From Syntrophaceae bacterium UBA1163 (GTDB taxonomy: Bacteria > Desulfobacterota > BSN033 > UBA1163): a stretch of DNA of 15,220 nt. Location: positions 1-15,220 of the forward strand of contig DBZJ01000237.1 in NCBI GenBank assembly GCA_002311635.1, in the 5' to 3' direction. Of this stretch, positions 1-6,344 are shown in pieces. The notes beneath the pieces are model-generated. The model was not told the origin of the DNA. It searched no databases and saw nothing but the letters and a program-made list of their open reading frames with translations. How positions within the stretch are numbered: the first letter of the stretch is position 1; each line of letters starts with the position of its first letter. The translations under genes and the position numbers were made by a program.

Positions 1-77
1 ATCTTCAGAGGATCCATAAATTTTGTTTCTCAGAACTTTTTCCAATCGCCCGGTTTAGAGATTCGGAGACCACTGGG

Positions 78-392
78 TCAATAAGGTCTTCTATCACCGT
101 AACCCCATTGTCCGCCATACCCCCCTTGCCGACCGAACCTTCCCTGGTCGGTGCGAGGGCGTGCCTCATTCACATTCATCTGTCGACCCAGGAGTTCTTT
201 GCCATTCAGGTTCTCAATCGCCGCTTGGCCCCTCGCCTGGTCAGGCATTTCGACAAAACCAAAACCTCGAGGCTGGCCGCTATATTTATCCTTGACGATG
301 CTTACAGAGCTCACCTGACCAAAGGCCTCAAAGGCCTGTCGCAGATTTTCCGCTGATGCTTCAAAAGATAAATTTCCAACATAAATATTCAT
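78..392 (-). CDS. RRM-family RNA-binding protein (glycine-rich tail)
   Basis: This 104-residue protein is one RNA-recognition motif plus a short Gly/Arg-rich tail, the layout of small bacterial and cyanobacterial RNA-binding proteins, several of which respond to cold. RNP2 is visible as IYVGNL (residues 3-8) and RNP1 as RGFGFVEM (42-49), with the aromatic residues that stack on RNA. The tail (about 83-104) reads GRFGRQGGYGGQWGYGDRR. The start at 392 is preferred because AAGGAG (400-405) lies 7 bases upstream of it; the alternative ATG at 398 is only 1 base from that site. It is the last of a run of small minus-strand genes, 61 bases after the preceding stop. It probably binds single-stranded RNA in the cytoplasm; the specific targets cannot be inferred. 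No clear terminator is seen in the 77 bases downstream. Confidence 0.93.
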   Translation of the reverse strand: MNIYVGNLSFEASAENLRQAFEAFGQVSSVSIVKDKYSGQPRGFGFVEMPDQARGQAAIENLNGKELLGRQMNVNEARPRTDQGRFGRQGGYGGQWGYGDRRPY

Positions 393-453
393 GATCATTC
401 TCCTTATCTTGAATTCTCTTTAGTCCTCGATGACACTTCTATTCCACCCCAGT

Positions 454-639
454 TCACCCGATTTCCATTTTCTGGTCCGGCCAAAACGGACATTCGCCTG
501 TATCTCGGACCTCCTCCATGTCTACTACCCCTTCTGAGTCTTTTCGGCAGTTCAAAGTGTCCGTAACAACCAAATACGGGCAATTGCCTTCGCAGGGAAT
601 TCCTGAGTGATCTCTCACCTCGTTATGGAAAGCCTTCAT
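454..639 (-). CDS. Small four-cysteine protein, unknown function
   Basis: I do not recognise this 61-residue protein. It has four cysteines (residues 16, 20, 31 and 50), the first two in a CEGNC arrangement, and many acidic residues. It has no signal peptide and no membrane segment. The cysteines could bind a metal or an iron-sulfur cluster, but their spacing matches no zinc ribbon I know. AAGGAG (648-653) sits 8 bases before the ATG at 639 and only 2 before an upstream in-frame ATG at 645, so 639 is preferred. The same ATG-NNN-ATG layout occurs at the RRM gene start. It lies between a probable broken small ORF that ends at 659 and the RRM gene, all on one strand, so cotranscription is plausible. 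The ribosome site and length support a real gene. Confidence 0.6.
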   Translation of the reverse strand: MKAFHNEVRDHSGIPCEGNCPYLVVTDTLNCRKDSEGVVDMEEVRDTGECPFWPDQKMEIG

Positions 640-645
640 ACCCAT

Positions 646-1035
646 TTCTCCTTGGTCGTCAGACCCGTTCGTAAATTTTATTCCATATCGCCATGCGAGA
701 TTCGAACCCTTTCCATCTTAGAGTAGCAGTTTCGTAGCGAACAATTACCCTCTGCCCCTCACCCCCATTTCCCTCAACTTTGACTTTTCCAGAATGTTGT
801 TCCGCTTTGGTTGACTCTTTTGGTCTGATGTTGTCATCGCAACCTCCTGCCGATTTGATCGGCTACCCCGCGCTCCCACAGCCTGCTTCGATAATAAGTA
901 AAGTGTTTCCGATAACCCAAACCGCCTGTCTACTGCAGGTAGATTGGCGACTTAGGGGAACAGGGGCTATCCATTCCCCTATGTCGTGATCAAAATAACG
1001 CCCTCCTGCTTAGCCCCATGGAGCGACATCTTGGG
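646..1035. other. 390-base gap: split small ORF plus hairpin cluster
   Basis: Apart from the candidate frameshifted ORF at 659-837, this stretch has no convincing gene. It holds three good inverted repeats: GCCGAT-TTG-ATCGGC (849-863); a two-tier hairpin with outer arms CGCC/GGCG and inner arms TCTAC/GTAGA (about 923-949); and AGGGGAA/TTCCCCT around a 13-base loop (955-981). They lie upstream of the AGGAGG site on the minus strand, so they may form a leader RNA there. A 69-codon plus-strand frame at 780-989 runs across these hairpins and has no recognisable product. Confidence 0.4.
659..837 (-). pseudogene. Candidate small gene split by a one-base frameshift
   Basis: A textbook AGGAGG with 5-base spacing precedes an ATG at 837. 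That frame gives MTTSDQKSQPKRNNILEK and stops after 30 codons (TAA at 745-747). The frame one base away stays open across the same stretch and ends at TGA 659-661, encoding a protein-like tail that includes RVIVRYETATLRWKGF. That tail frame has no ATG, GTG or TTG start of its own over most of its length. One extra G in the G5 run near 765-772 would join the two into a product of about 59 residues ending just before the ribosome site of the 61-residue gene. The cause could be a real frameshift, a sequencing error or coincidence. No family was recognised. Confidence 0.3.
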
Positions 1036-1569
1036 CTATTCAACCTTTTCAGACAAAGTCAAAATCTCTCGTTTAAGAGGAGACGGGACATAGACCAGGT
1101 CGACTTCTATCTTTCTAAGGGATTTTCCCTTGATAGCCTTCGTCGGGATGGTGACGTCCAAAGACCCTTCGGTAATACCTTCAGGCGGGATAGCCTTCCA
1201 AAACGAAGAAACCTTCACTATTTTCTCTTCGGGTTTATAGGGGATTGGCTTCCCAGCTTCATCCAAATATTCGAGGGTGACCGCCTGGATATCCAGGATA
1301 TCTTTCGAGTTATTGGTAATCTTGATGTTACCTCTGAGGGTCGGCGTCTCAACGATCTCTTGAGAAGCTGTGTCTACGCTCATGACGACTTGAAGGTCGC
1401 TAAGTTCCACAAGAAAATTCTGGCCCTTAAGCTCAGCCTTCGGTGGAACCAAACTCTTTGTGATTTGCTCCTGTTTGGGAGCCCCCGCCTTCTTCTCCTC
1501 CTTAGTGCAACTAAAAAGTCCAATTACCAGACTTAAAGCTATCAATATGAAGATCTTTATGAAATGCAT
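1036..1569 (-). CDS. Predicted outer-envelope lipoprotein, beta-sandwich-like
   Basis: This 177-residue protein starts with a lipoprotein signal: a charged-poor N-terminus, a hydrophobic core (residues 6-18) and the lipobox LFSC with Cys21 as the lipidation site. A Lys/Glu-rich linker follows (22-36). The rest (about 48-175) is strand-rich, with a central NITN-like stretch (GNIKITNNSKDILDIQAVTL) typical of Ig-like or FxLYD-type domains that lie on envelope proteins. No catalytic motif is visible. The start at 1569 has a GGGGGA stretch 6-7 bases upstream. A weak hairpin (AGCCC/GGGCT) follows the TAG stop. It is on the same strand as the small genes after it but 390 bases away, so shared transcription is uncertain. 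Its function is unknown. Confidence 0.85.
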   Translation of the reverse strand: MHFIKIFILIALSLVIGLFSCTKEEKKAGAPKQEQITKSLVPPKAELKGQNFLVELSDLQVVMSVDTASQEIVETPTLRGNIKITNNSKDILDIQAVTLEYLDEAGKPIPYKPEEKIVKVSSFWKAIPPEGITEGSLDVTIPTKAIKGKSLRKIEVDLVYVPSPLKREILTLSEKVE

Positions 1570-1681
1570 ACGATGTCCCCCTTTCTTGGGTAGTAAAAGT
1601 TAGTAGGAATATTAGACACTTAGGCCCTGTGCTCTTTATAGATCCCAGACCTCCTTTCCTTTTATTGCCTTATTGCCAGTT

Positions 1682-1733
1682 TTTGGTAGATACAGGTAAG
1701 AGACTCGCTTTGGTGGATCCTGGTAAGAGACTC
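1682..1733. repeat. Two direct repeats with 27-base period
   Basis: Two 25-base units (1682-1706 and 1709-1733) share 22 positions, including the 12-base core GGTAAGAGACTC. Their spacing of 27 bases gives a repeated SESLT.I.Q peptide in a minus-strand frame. They lie just past the hisS/tRNA terminator in the direction of transcription. With only two copies and 2-base separation this is not a CRISPR array. It may be a protein-binding repeat or a relic. Confidence 0.7.
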
Positions 1734-1744
1734 TCCGAGGCTTG

Positions 1745-1788
1745 AAAAAAAACCCGCAAAGAAGCTGTTTGGAGTTCTTTGCGGGTTT
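1745..1788 (-). terminator. Strong factor-independent terminator of the hisS/tRNA-Gln unit
   Basis: A perfect 14-base-pair stem (arms 1750-1763 and 1775-1788) encloses an 11-base loop. Read on the minus strand, it ends in a run of at least eight T residues (1745-1752 region). The plus-strand 3' side has no T run, so it acts on minus-strand transcripts arriving from hisS and tRNA-Gln. A minus-strand frame at 1662-1886 overlaps it and is not considered a gene. Confidence 0.93.
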
Positions 1789-1972
1789 CGCTCACGTCCT
1801 AAAAAGGACTCTTTGCAACCAGATTTGATTCTTTTATATACTATTCTCTGATGAATGTCAAGATAAATCGCTAATTTTAAAATCATCCCTCAGAAGGCTT
1901 GAAGAAATTGCATTCAACAAACCCGTAGGGTTTTGGCTCGAAGAGGTGATATTTTAAAGTGATTAAGATGGT

Positions 1973-2046
1973 TGGCTGGGGGAAAGGGAGTCGAACCCCT
2001 ATTCACGGAGTCAGAGTCCGTTGTCCTACCATTGAACGATCCCCCA
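1973..2046 (-). tRNA. tRNA-Gln(CTG)
   Basis: The minus strand folds into a complete 74-base cloverleaf: acceptor TGGGGGA/TCCCCCA, D stem GTTC/GGAC, anticodon stem ACGGA/TCCGT with loop CTCTGAC, and a T arm containing TTCGACT. Discriminator G is followed by a genomically encoded CCA (1973-1975). The anticodon CTG (2012-2014) reads CAG, so this is a glutamine tRNA. It lies 65 bases after hisS on the same strand and before a strong terminator, so it is probably cotranscribed and processed. A possible private promoter (TTGATA, 17 bases, TAGTAT) overlaps the end of hisS. Confidence 0.97.
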
Positions 2047-2051
2047 TTTTT

Positions 2052-2080
2052 CGTGTCCGTGTCCGTGATTCGTGAATCGT
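2052..2080. repeat. Short CGTGTC/GATTCGTGAATC iterated motif
   Basis: Between hisS and tRNA-Gln the plus strand reads CGTGTC twice in tandem, followed by the near palindrome GATTC-GT-GAATC. It may form a small hairpin in the hisS-tRNA transcript or be a remnant of a low-complexity intergenic repeat. Confidence 0.4.
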
Positions 2081-2111
2081 CAAATCATACTACCGAAAAA
2101 AAGACAGATTA

Positions 2112-3389
2112 TCAATGTCTATTTTTTCCCTTAAGTTCTTTCACTTTATCTTTGAGCACAGTGAAAATATTATTGATTGATATCTCTTCCTGGGACTTCG
2201 TCTCCATATTTCTCAACGCGGCCTTTCCTCGCTTCAACTCGTCCTCTCCCAGAATGAGGACATATCGGGCCTTCAGTTTGTCCGCCCTTCGCATTTGACT
2301 TTTCAGGCTCTTTCCCTCATAGTCCAATTCCGCTCGGATTCCCTCCAGGTGGAGTTGATTGACGATCCGGTAAGCCTCTTTAGAAGGCTCTTGTCCCAAA
2401 GCGGCGACGAAGAGATGCGGGTAAGAGATAAACTCCTTATCCCTTGGCAATAAGGAGACAAGCCTTTCCATCCCGATCGCAAAACCGATTCCCGGAATCT
2501 CGAGGCCTCCGATCTCCTGAAAGAGATTGTCATACCGTCCGCCCCCTGCCACGGCATTCTGGGAACCTAACTGATAGGAAACGACCTCAAACGCGGTCCG
2601 GGTATAATAATCCAACCCCCTTACCATTCTGGGATTCAGGATATATTGGAGACCTGCCGTTTCGAGGTATTTCTTCACCAGATCAAAATGTTTTTGACAC
2701 TCAGAGCAAATAAAATCGCTCACCTTGGGTGCATTGGTGATCGCCTCCTGGCAGGTTTCGACCTTGCAGTCAAAGATGCGCAGAGGATTGGTCTGAAGCC
2801 TCCTCTGACAGTCTTCACAGAGTTGAAAGGACTTGCTCGTCAGGAACCTCTTCAGCTCTTCGCGATACTTGGGCCAGCAGGTTTGGTCGCCCAGCGTATT
2901 GATCTGAAGTTCAAGGTTCTCGAACCCTACCCTTTTTAGAAAATGGATGAGCATGATGATGACTTCGGCATCCACCACGGGGTTCTCCACACCAAAGACC
3001 TCTGCGTCGATCTGATAGAACTGCCGGTAGCGGCCTTTCTGAGGCCTCTCATACCGGAACATGGGCCCGATGCAATAGAGTTTTGCTACGGGATCGAAGG
3101 TATAGAGTTGATGCTCTAAGTAGGCGCGTGCGATGGAGGCTGTGGCTTCAGGCCGGAGGGTGAGAGAATTGCCGCTTCGGTCAACGAAGGTATACATTTC
3201 CTTCTCAACGATGTCGGTTGCTTCTCCGATCCCCCGGGAGAAAAGCTCTGTCCGTTCGAGAATGGGAATGCGAATCTCCGAGAAACCAAACCCCTCAAAG
3301 ACTTCACGAGCCGTTTCTTCCGCAAACTGCCACTTTCCAATCTCGTCGGGAAGGATGTCATTGAAGCCGCGAATCGCCTTGATTTCCAC
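2112..3389 (-). CDS. hisS: Histidine-tRNA ligase (HisRS)
   Basis: Class II aminoacyl-tRNA synthetase that charges tRNA-His with histidine using ATP in the cytoplasm. With the GTG start it has 425 residues, normal for the bacterial family. Visible motifs are motif 2 (FRYERPQKGRYRQFYQ, 111-126), the histidine signature RGLDYYTRT (257-265), GGGRYD (282-287) and motif 3 GIGFAIGMERL (300-310), followed by the anticodon-binding domain (about 325-425). The insert at 191-231 carries six cysteines (191, 194, 208, 213, 228, 231) that may bind zinc. GTG at 3389 has GAGGGG 7 bases upstream and a promoter about 30 bases beyond. The longer frame to 3509 would read through that promoter and an intergenic hairpin repeat, so it is rejected. 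tRNA-Gln follows on the same strand. Confidence 0.97.
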   Translation of the reverse strand: MEIKAIRGFNDILPDEIGKWQFAEETAREVFEGFGFSEIRIPILERTELFSRGIGEATDIVEKEMYTFVDRSGNSLTLRPEATASIARAYLEHQLYTFDPVAKLYCIGPMFRYERPQKGRYRQFYQIDAEVFGVENPVVDAEVIIMLIHFLKRVGFENLELQINTLGDQTCWPKYREELKRFLTSKSFQLCEDCQRRLQTNPLRIFDCKVETCQEAITNAPKVSDFICSECQKHFDLVKKYLETAGLQYILNPRMVRGLDYYTRTAFEVVSYQLGSQNAVAGGGRYDNLFQEIGGLEIPGIGFAIGMERLVSLLPRDKEFISYPHLFVAALGQEPSKEAYRIVNQLHLEGIRAELDYEGKSLKSQMRRADKLKARYVLILGEDELKRGKAALRNMETKSQEEISINNIFTVLKDKVKELKGKNRH

Positions 3390-3417
3390 GCTGAGTCCCC
3401 TCACTTTTTGCGTTAGT

Positions 3418-3446
3418 AATTTATCCCATTGACTACCAAAAGTCAA
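3418..3446 (-). promoter_or_regulatory. Sigma-70-like promoter for hisS
   Basis: On the minus strand TTGACT (3441-3446) is followed after exactly 17 bases by TAAATT (3418-3423). Transcription would begin near 3411 and give a leader of about 22 bases carrying the ribosome site of the GTG start at 3389. Its position supports that start. Confidence 0.7.
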
Positions 3447-3451
3447 AACCG

Positions 3452-3492
3452 AAATCCCCCTCACCCTCCCCTCTCCCCGTAGGGGAGAAGGG
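3452..3492 (-). repeat. Intergenic GC-rich hairpin repeat, copy 1
   Basis: A hairpin with arms TCTCCCC (3472-3478) and GGGGAGA (3482-3488) around GTA, extended by three more pairs past one mismatch, is followed on the minus strand by GGTGAGGGGGATTTC. The same layout, hairpin then GGTsAGGGG-rich tail, occurs at 8163-8197 on the other strand. Translated, it gives the SPLRGEGRVRG-type peptide often found on falsely extended proteins. It lies just upstream of the hisS -35. Confidence 0.65.
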
Positions 3493-3598
3493 AAAGCAAA
3501 GGAAGTCAAAACACAAATAGTTGATTATTGGGGAGATCTAAGGTAGTTTTTATGGAATAACATCGTCCGAATGAAAACGAATTTAACGGATTAGAATA

Positions 3599-3621
3599 TC
3601 CGAACGATTCGCGATCATTCG
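3599..3621. promoter_or_regulatory. Imperfect inverted repeat before the mutase gene
   Basis: CCGAACGAT and ATCATTCGG face each other across TCGCG, with one mismatch, about 30 bases before the mutase start. It could be an operator or a leader hairpin. No convincing -35/-10 pair for the mutase was found nearby. Confidence 0.3.
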
Positions 3622-3650
3622 GTCTGTTCGTTAAACATACGGAGTTTCTC

Positions 3651-5018
3651 GTGCGGATCAATCCTCAAATTTTCAGGGAATATGATATTCGCGGAGTCGT
3701 CGACAAGGACCTGACCCCTGCTATCGTCAGAAGGTTAGGTCAGGGGTTTGGAACCCATATGGCTCAGTTGGATCGGAGAGAGTTGGTTGTGGGGAGGGAC
3801 GGAAGGCTAAGCTCAGAGGTTTTCAAGGAGGCTCTGATCGAAGGTCTGCTTTCCGCAGGATGCGATGTCATCGATATTGGCCTCTGTCCAACGCCCGTCT
3901 ATTATTTCTCCATTTTCCATCTTGATAAAGACGGAGGAATGATGGTCACCGGGAGTCATAATCCCCCGGAGTTCAACGGATTTAAGGTATCCGTTGGCAA
4001 AACCACTATTTTCGGAGAAGAGATTCAGAATTTGAGGCGCCTGATCGAAAAAGGGGAATTTCTGGCAGGTAATGGAAAACTTTCTGAAGAAGAAACAATC
4101 CAACGTTACCGGGAGTACGTTAAGAAGAATATTCACATCGAAAAAAAATTGAAGGTGGTGATCGATGCAGGGAATGGGACGGCAGGGGTTGTGGCAGGAC
4201 CGCTCCTCAGAGATTTGGGCTGCGAGTTGGAGGAGCTTTATTGCGAGGTAGACGGCCGGTTTCCCAACCATTTCCCCGATCCAACCATTCCGGAGAATTT
4301 AAAAACTCTAATAGATCGGGTAAGGAAAACCCGAGCGGATGTGGGAATTGGATACGATGGAGACGCAGATCGTATCGGAGTCGTGGATGATCAGGGAAAC
4401 ATCATCTGGGGAGATCAGTTAATGATCCTATTCTCGAGAGAGATATTGAAGGACAAAAAAGGGGCTACCTTTGTGGCAGAAGTGAAGTGTTCTCAGAATT
4501 TATTTGCCGATATTGAGAAACACGGTGGAAAGGCACTGATGTGGAGGACAGGTCATTCCCTGATCAAGGAGAAGATGAGAGAGGAAAAGGCTGCCCTCGG
4601 CGGTGAGATGAGTGGGCACATCTTTTTTGCAGACCGATATTTTGGCTACGACGACGCGGTCTATGCGTCATGCCGCCTCATTGAGCTCCTTTCCAAGACA
4701 GGCAAGAAATTATCGCAGCTCCTCAGCGATGTGCCAAAGACATTTATCACTCCTGAAATTCGAGTCGACTGTCCGGATGAGATTAAATTCGCAGTGGTCG
4801 AGGCGGTAAAGCAAGCTTTGAAAAAAGACCACCCCGTCATCGATGTGGATGGCGTGAGGGTAAGATTTGAGGACGGTTGGGGATTGGTGAGGGCTTCAAA
4901 CACTCAGCCGGTACTCGTTCTCCGGTTCGAGGCCCTGACTCAGGACCGACTCCATTGGATGAAAGATCTCATTGAGAAAAAAGTTCAGGAGGCGGTTTCT
5001 GCTTTGAAGGGACGTTAA
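3651..5018 (+). CDS. Phosphomannomutase/phosphoglucomutase
   Basis: A 455-residue alpha-D-phosphohexomutase that interconverts hexose 1- and 6-phosphates (mannose and/or glucose), supplying nucleotide sugars for envelope polysaccharide. All four family loops are visible: the phosphoserine loop TGSHNPPEFNGFK with Ser102; the metal loop GYDGDADR with Asp236, Asp238 and Asp240; the sugar-binding GEMSGH (318-323); and the phosphate-binding RASNTQPVLVLRFE (414-427). Length and domain order match the AlgC/ManB bifunctional family; sequence reading alone cannot settle the preferred sugar. The GTG start at 3651 has GGAG 7 bases upstream and gives the family N-terminus (PQIFREYDIRGV). It is divergent from hisS, and asd downstream has its own promoter, so it is likely transcribed alone. 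Confidence 0.95.
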   Translation: MRINPQIFREYDIRGVVDKDLTPAIVRRLGQGFGTHMAQLDRRELVVGRDGRLSSEVFKEALIEGLLSAGCDVIDIGLCPTPVYYFSIFHLDKDGGMMVTGSHNPPEFNGFKVSVGKTTIFGEEIQNLRRLIEKGEFLAGNGKLSEEETIQRYREYVKKNIHIEKKLKVVIDAGNGTAGVVAGPLLRDLGCELEELYCEVDGRFPNHFPDPTIPENLKTLIDRVRKTRADVGIGYDGDADRIGVVDDQGNIIWGDQLMILFSREILKDKKGATFVAEVKCSQNLFADIEKHGGKALMWRTGHSLIKEKMREEKAALGGEMSGHIFFADRYFGYDDAVYASCRLIELLSKTGKKLSQLLSDVPKTFITPEIRVDCPDEIKFAVVEAVKQALKKDHPVIDVDGVRVRFEDGWGLVRASNTQPVLVLRFEALTQDRLHWMKDLIEKKVQEAVSALKGR

Positions 5019-5070
5019 TTCAACCACAGCTTCTTTCACTAAGCCCTTGATATCTGCACTAATATTTTGA

Positions 5071-5099
5071 TTGACAAGAGACGCGTATAAGTCTAAAAT
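5071..5099 (+). promoter_or_regulatory. Sigma-70 promoter for asd
   Basis: A consensus TTGACA (5071-5076) and TAAAAT (5094-5099) are separated by exactly 17 bases. The start would be near 5106, giving a leader of about 60 bases that ends in an AAGGAG ribosome site before the ATG at 5165. This is the best promoter match in the window. Confidence 0.82.
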
Positions 5100-5164
5100 C
5101 CTCACGAAACGCGACTTGCAGTTTAGTCGTTGTCAGAAGGAGAAAAGGAAAAGGAGAGAGAATA

Positions 5165-6247
5165 ATGAAGAAAATCAGGGTTGGGGTGATCGGTGGGACC
5201 GGCATGGTAGGACAGAACTATGTCAGATTGCTCAGGAATCATCCCTGGTTTGAGGTGACGTATGTCGCGGCCTCCCCCCGCTCTGCGGGCAAGAGATACG
5301 CGGAGGCCGTTTCGGGACGCTGGCTCATGCCCGAGCCAGCCCCGGAGCAAATCAACGCTCTTGTGGTTCAAGACGCAAATCTTGTCGAATCCGCGAAAGG
5401 TAAATGTGAGTTGGTGTTCTCGGCCATCGAAGCGGACAAGGACACGGTGCGAAAGCTTGAGGAGGAATATGCCAAGGCCGGTATTCCGGTGGTATCAAAC
5501 AACTCCGCACATAGGAACACCCCAGACGTGCCGATGATGTTACCGGAAGTGAATCCAGGCCATGCCGAGCTGATCCGATTCCAGCGGGAGCAGAGGGGTT
5601 GGAGAAAAGGACTGATCGCCGTCAAGCCCAACTGCAGTATCCAAAGCTACGTCACCCCACTCTTTGCTTTGATCCAAGCGGGCTATAGGCTCGAGGCCGT
5701 CATCGTGACAACACTTCAAGCGGTCTCCGGGGCGGGATTTCCGGGTCCTGCATCCCTGCAAATGATAGACAACGTCATTCCTTTTATCAAAAATGAGGAG
5801 GAGAAGTCAGAATTGGAGCCCATGCGGATTCTGGGACAGCTTCGTTCGGGCAGAATCATACCCGATGACTCGTTTAAGATTTCAGCTCACTGCAACCGGG
5901 TTCCCGTCATCGACGGGCACATGGCATGCGTGAGCGTGAAGTTCAACGGGCGAAAGCCGTCAATCGAGGAGGTCACGAAGATCTGGAAAAGCTTTGCCGG
6001 CGAGCCTCAGAAGCTGGAACTCCCGTCGGCTCCGCCGGACGCCATCATCTACCGAGAAGAACCCGACAGACCTCAGCCACGGATGGACAGGGACGCAGGG
6101 AGGGGGATGGCGGTGACCGTGGGACGGTTGCGGAGATGCGAGGTTTTCGACTACCGGTTTGTGGGCCTTTCGCATAACACCATACGAGGCGCCGCCGGAG
6201 GCGCCATTCTCACCGCAGAATTGCTGAAAGCAAAGGGGTTTTTCTAA
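5165..6247 (+). CDS. asd: Aspartate-semialdehyde dehydrogenase, archaeal/fungal type
   Basis: This NADPH-dependent enzyme reduces aspartyl phosphate to aspartate semialdehyde, the branch point to lysine, threonine and methionine. The 360 residues begin with the nucleotide-binding GVIGGTGMVGQ (7-17). The active-site cysteine is Cys157 in KPNCSIQ, and the catalytic histidine is His252 in RVPVIDGH (245-252). The LQAVSGAGFPG stretch (184-194) marks the class usual in archaea and fungi rather than the E. coli class. The related archaeal malonyl-CoA reductases share this fold, so that activity is a less likely alternative. AAGGAG lies about 8 bases before the ATG. It is a single-gene unit with its own promoter and no other amino-acid genes beside it. 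By eye its GC is higher than that of the neighbouring Yip1-family and CBS genes. Confidence 0.92.
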   Translation: MKKIRVGVIGGTGMVGQNYVRLLRNHPWFEVTYVAASPRSAGKRYAEAVSGRWLMPEPAPEQINALVVQDANLVESAKGKCELVFSAIEADKDTVRKLEEEYAKAGIPVVSNNSAHRNTPDVPMMLPEVNPGHAELIRFQREQRGWRKGLIAVKPNCSIQSYVTPLFALIQAGYRLEAVIVTTLQAVSGAGFPGPASLQMIDNVIPFIKNEEEKSELEPMRILGQLRSGRIIPDDSFKISAHCNRVPVIDGHMACVSVKFNGRKPSIEEVTKIWKSFAGEPQKLELPSAPPDAIIYREEPDRPQPRMDRDAGRGMAVTVGRLRRCEVFDYRFVGLSHNTIRGAAGGAILTAELLKAKGFF

Positions 6248-6251
6248 AGGT

Positions 6252-6281
6252 GGCAACCGCTGATTTCAAGGGATGGTTGCC
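6252..6281 (+). terminator. Hairpin after asd, weak terminator candidate
   Basis: GGCAACC (6252-6258) and GGTTGCC (6275-6281) form a 7-bp stem with a 16-base loop just after the asd stop. A smaller hairpin, CCGCA/TGCGG, follows at about 6285-6302. Neither is followed by a T run, so termination is uncertain. Confidence 0.4.
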
Positions 6282-6344
6282 TTGCCGCATCTGCGGGTGC
6301 GGAATGAACGCTTTGGTCAGAAAAAAACTTGAAAGGAGATCGTT

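Larger units (their letters stand above)
1570..1972. other. Gap between lipoprotein gene and tRNA-Gln
   Basis: No gene is seen here. The interval holds the 27-base-period repeats, the 14-bp terminator, and a small hairpin AAACCC-GTA-GGGTTT (1919-1933) without a following T run. The lipoprotein gene promoter should lie in about 1580-1680; I could not pick a convincing -35/-10 pair. Confidence 0.6.

Noticed and set aside
695..715. tRNA fragment suggested by GGGTTCGAATCTC on the minus strand
   Set aside because: The bases around this T-loop-like string do not pair and no acceptor or anticodon stem can be drawn.
780..989. 69-codon plus-strand frame
   Set aside because: It crosses the hairpin cluster, has no ribosome site and no recognisable product.
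1682..1733. CRISPR array
   Set aside because: There are only two units, with 2 bases between them and mismatches; there are no spacers and no cas genes.
1662..1886. 74-codon minus-strand frame
   Set aside because: It spans the 14-bp terminator and the 27-base repeats, and its peptide simply translates them.
1972..2298. 108-codon plus-strand frame
   Set aside because: It begins as the antisense of tRNA-Gln (the familiar GVEPLFTESESVV peptide) and continues antisense to hisS.
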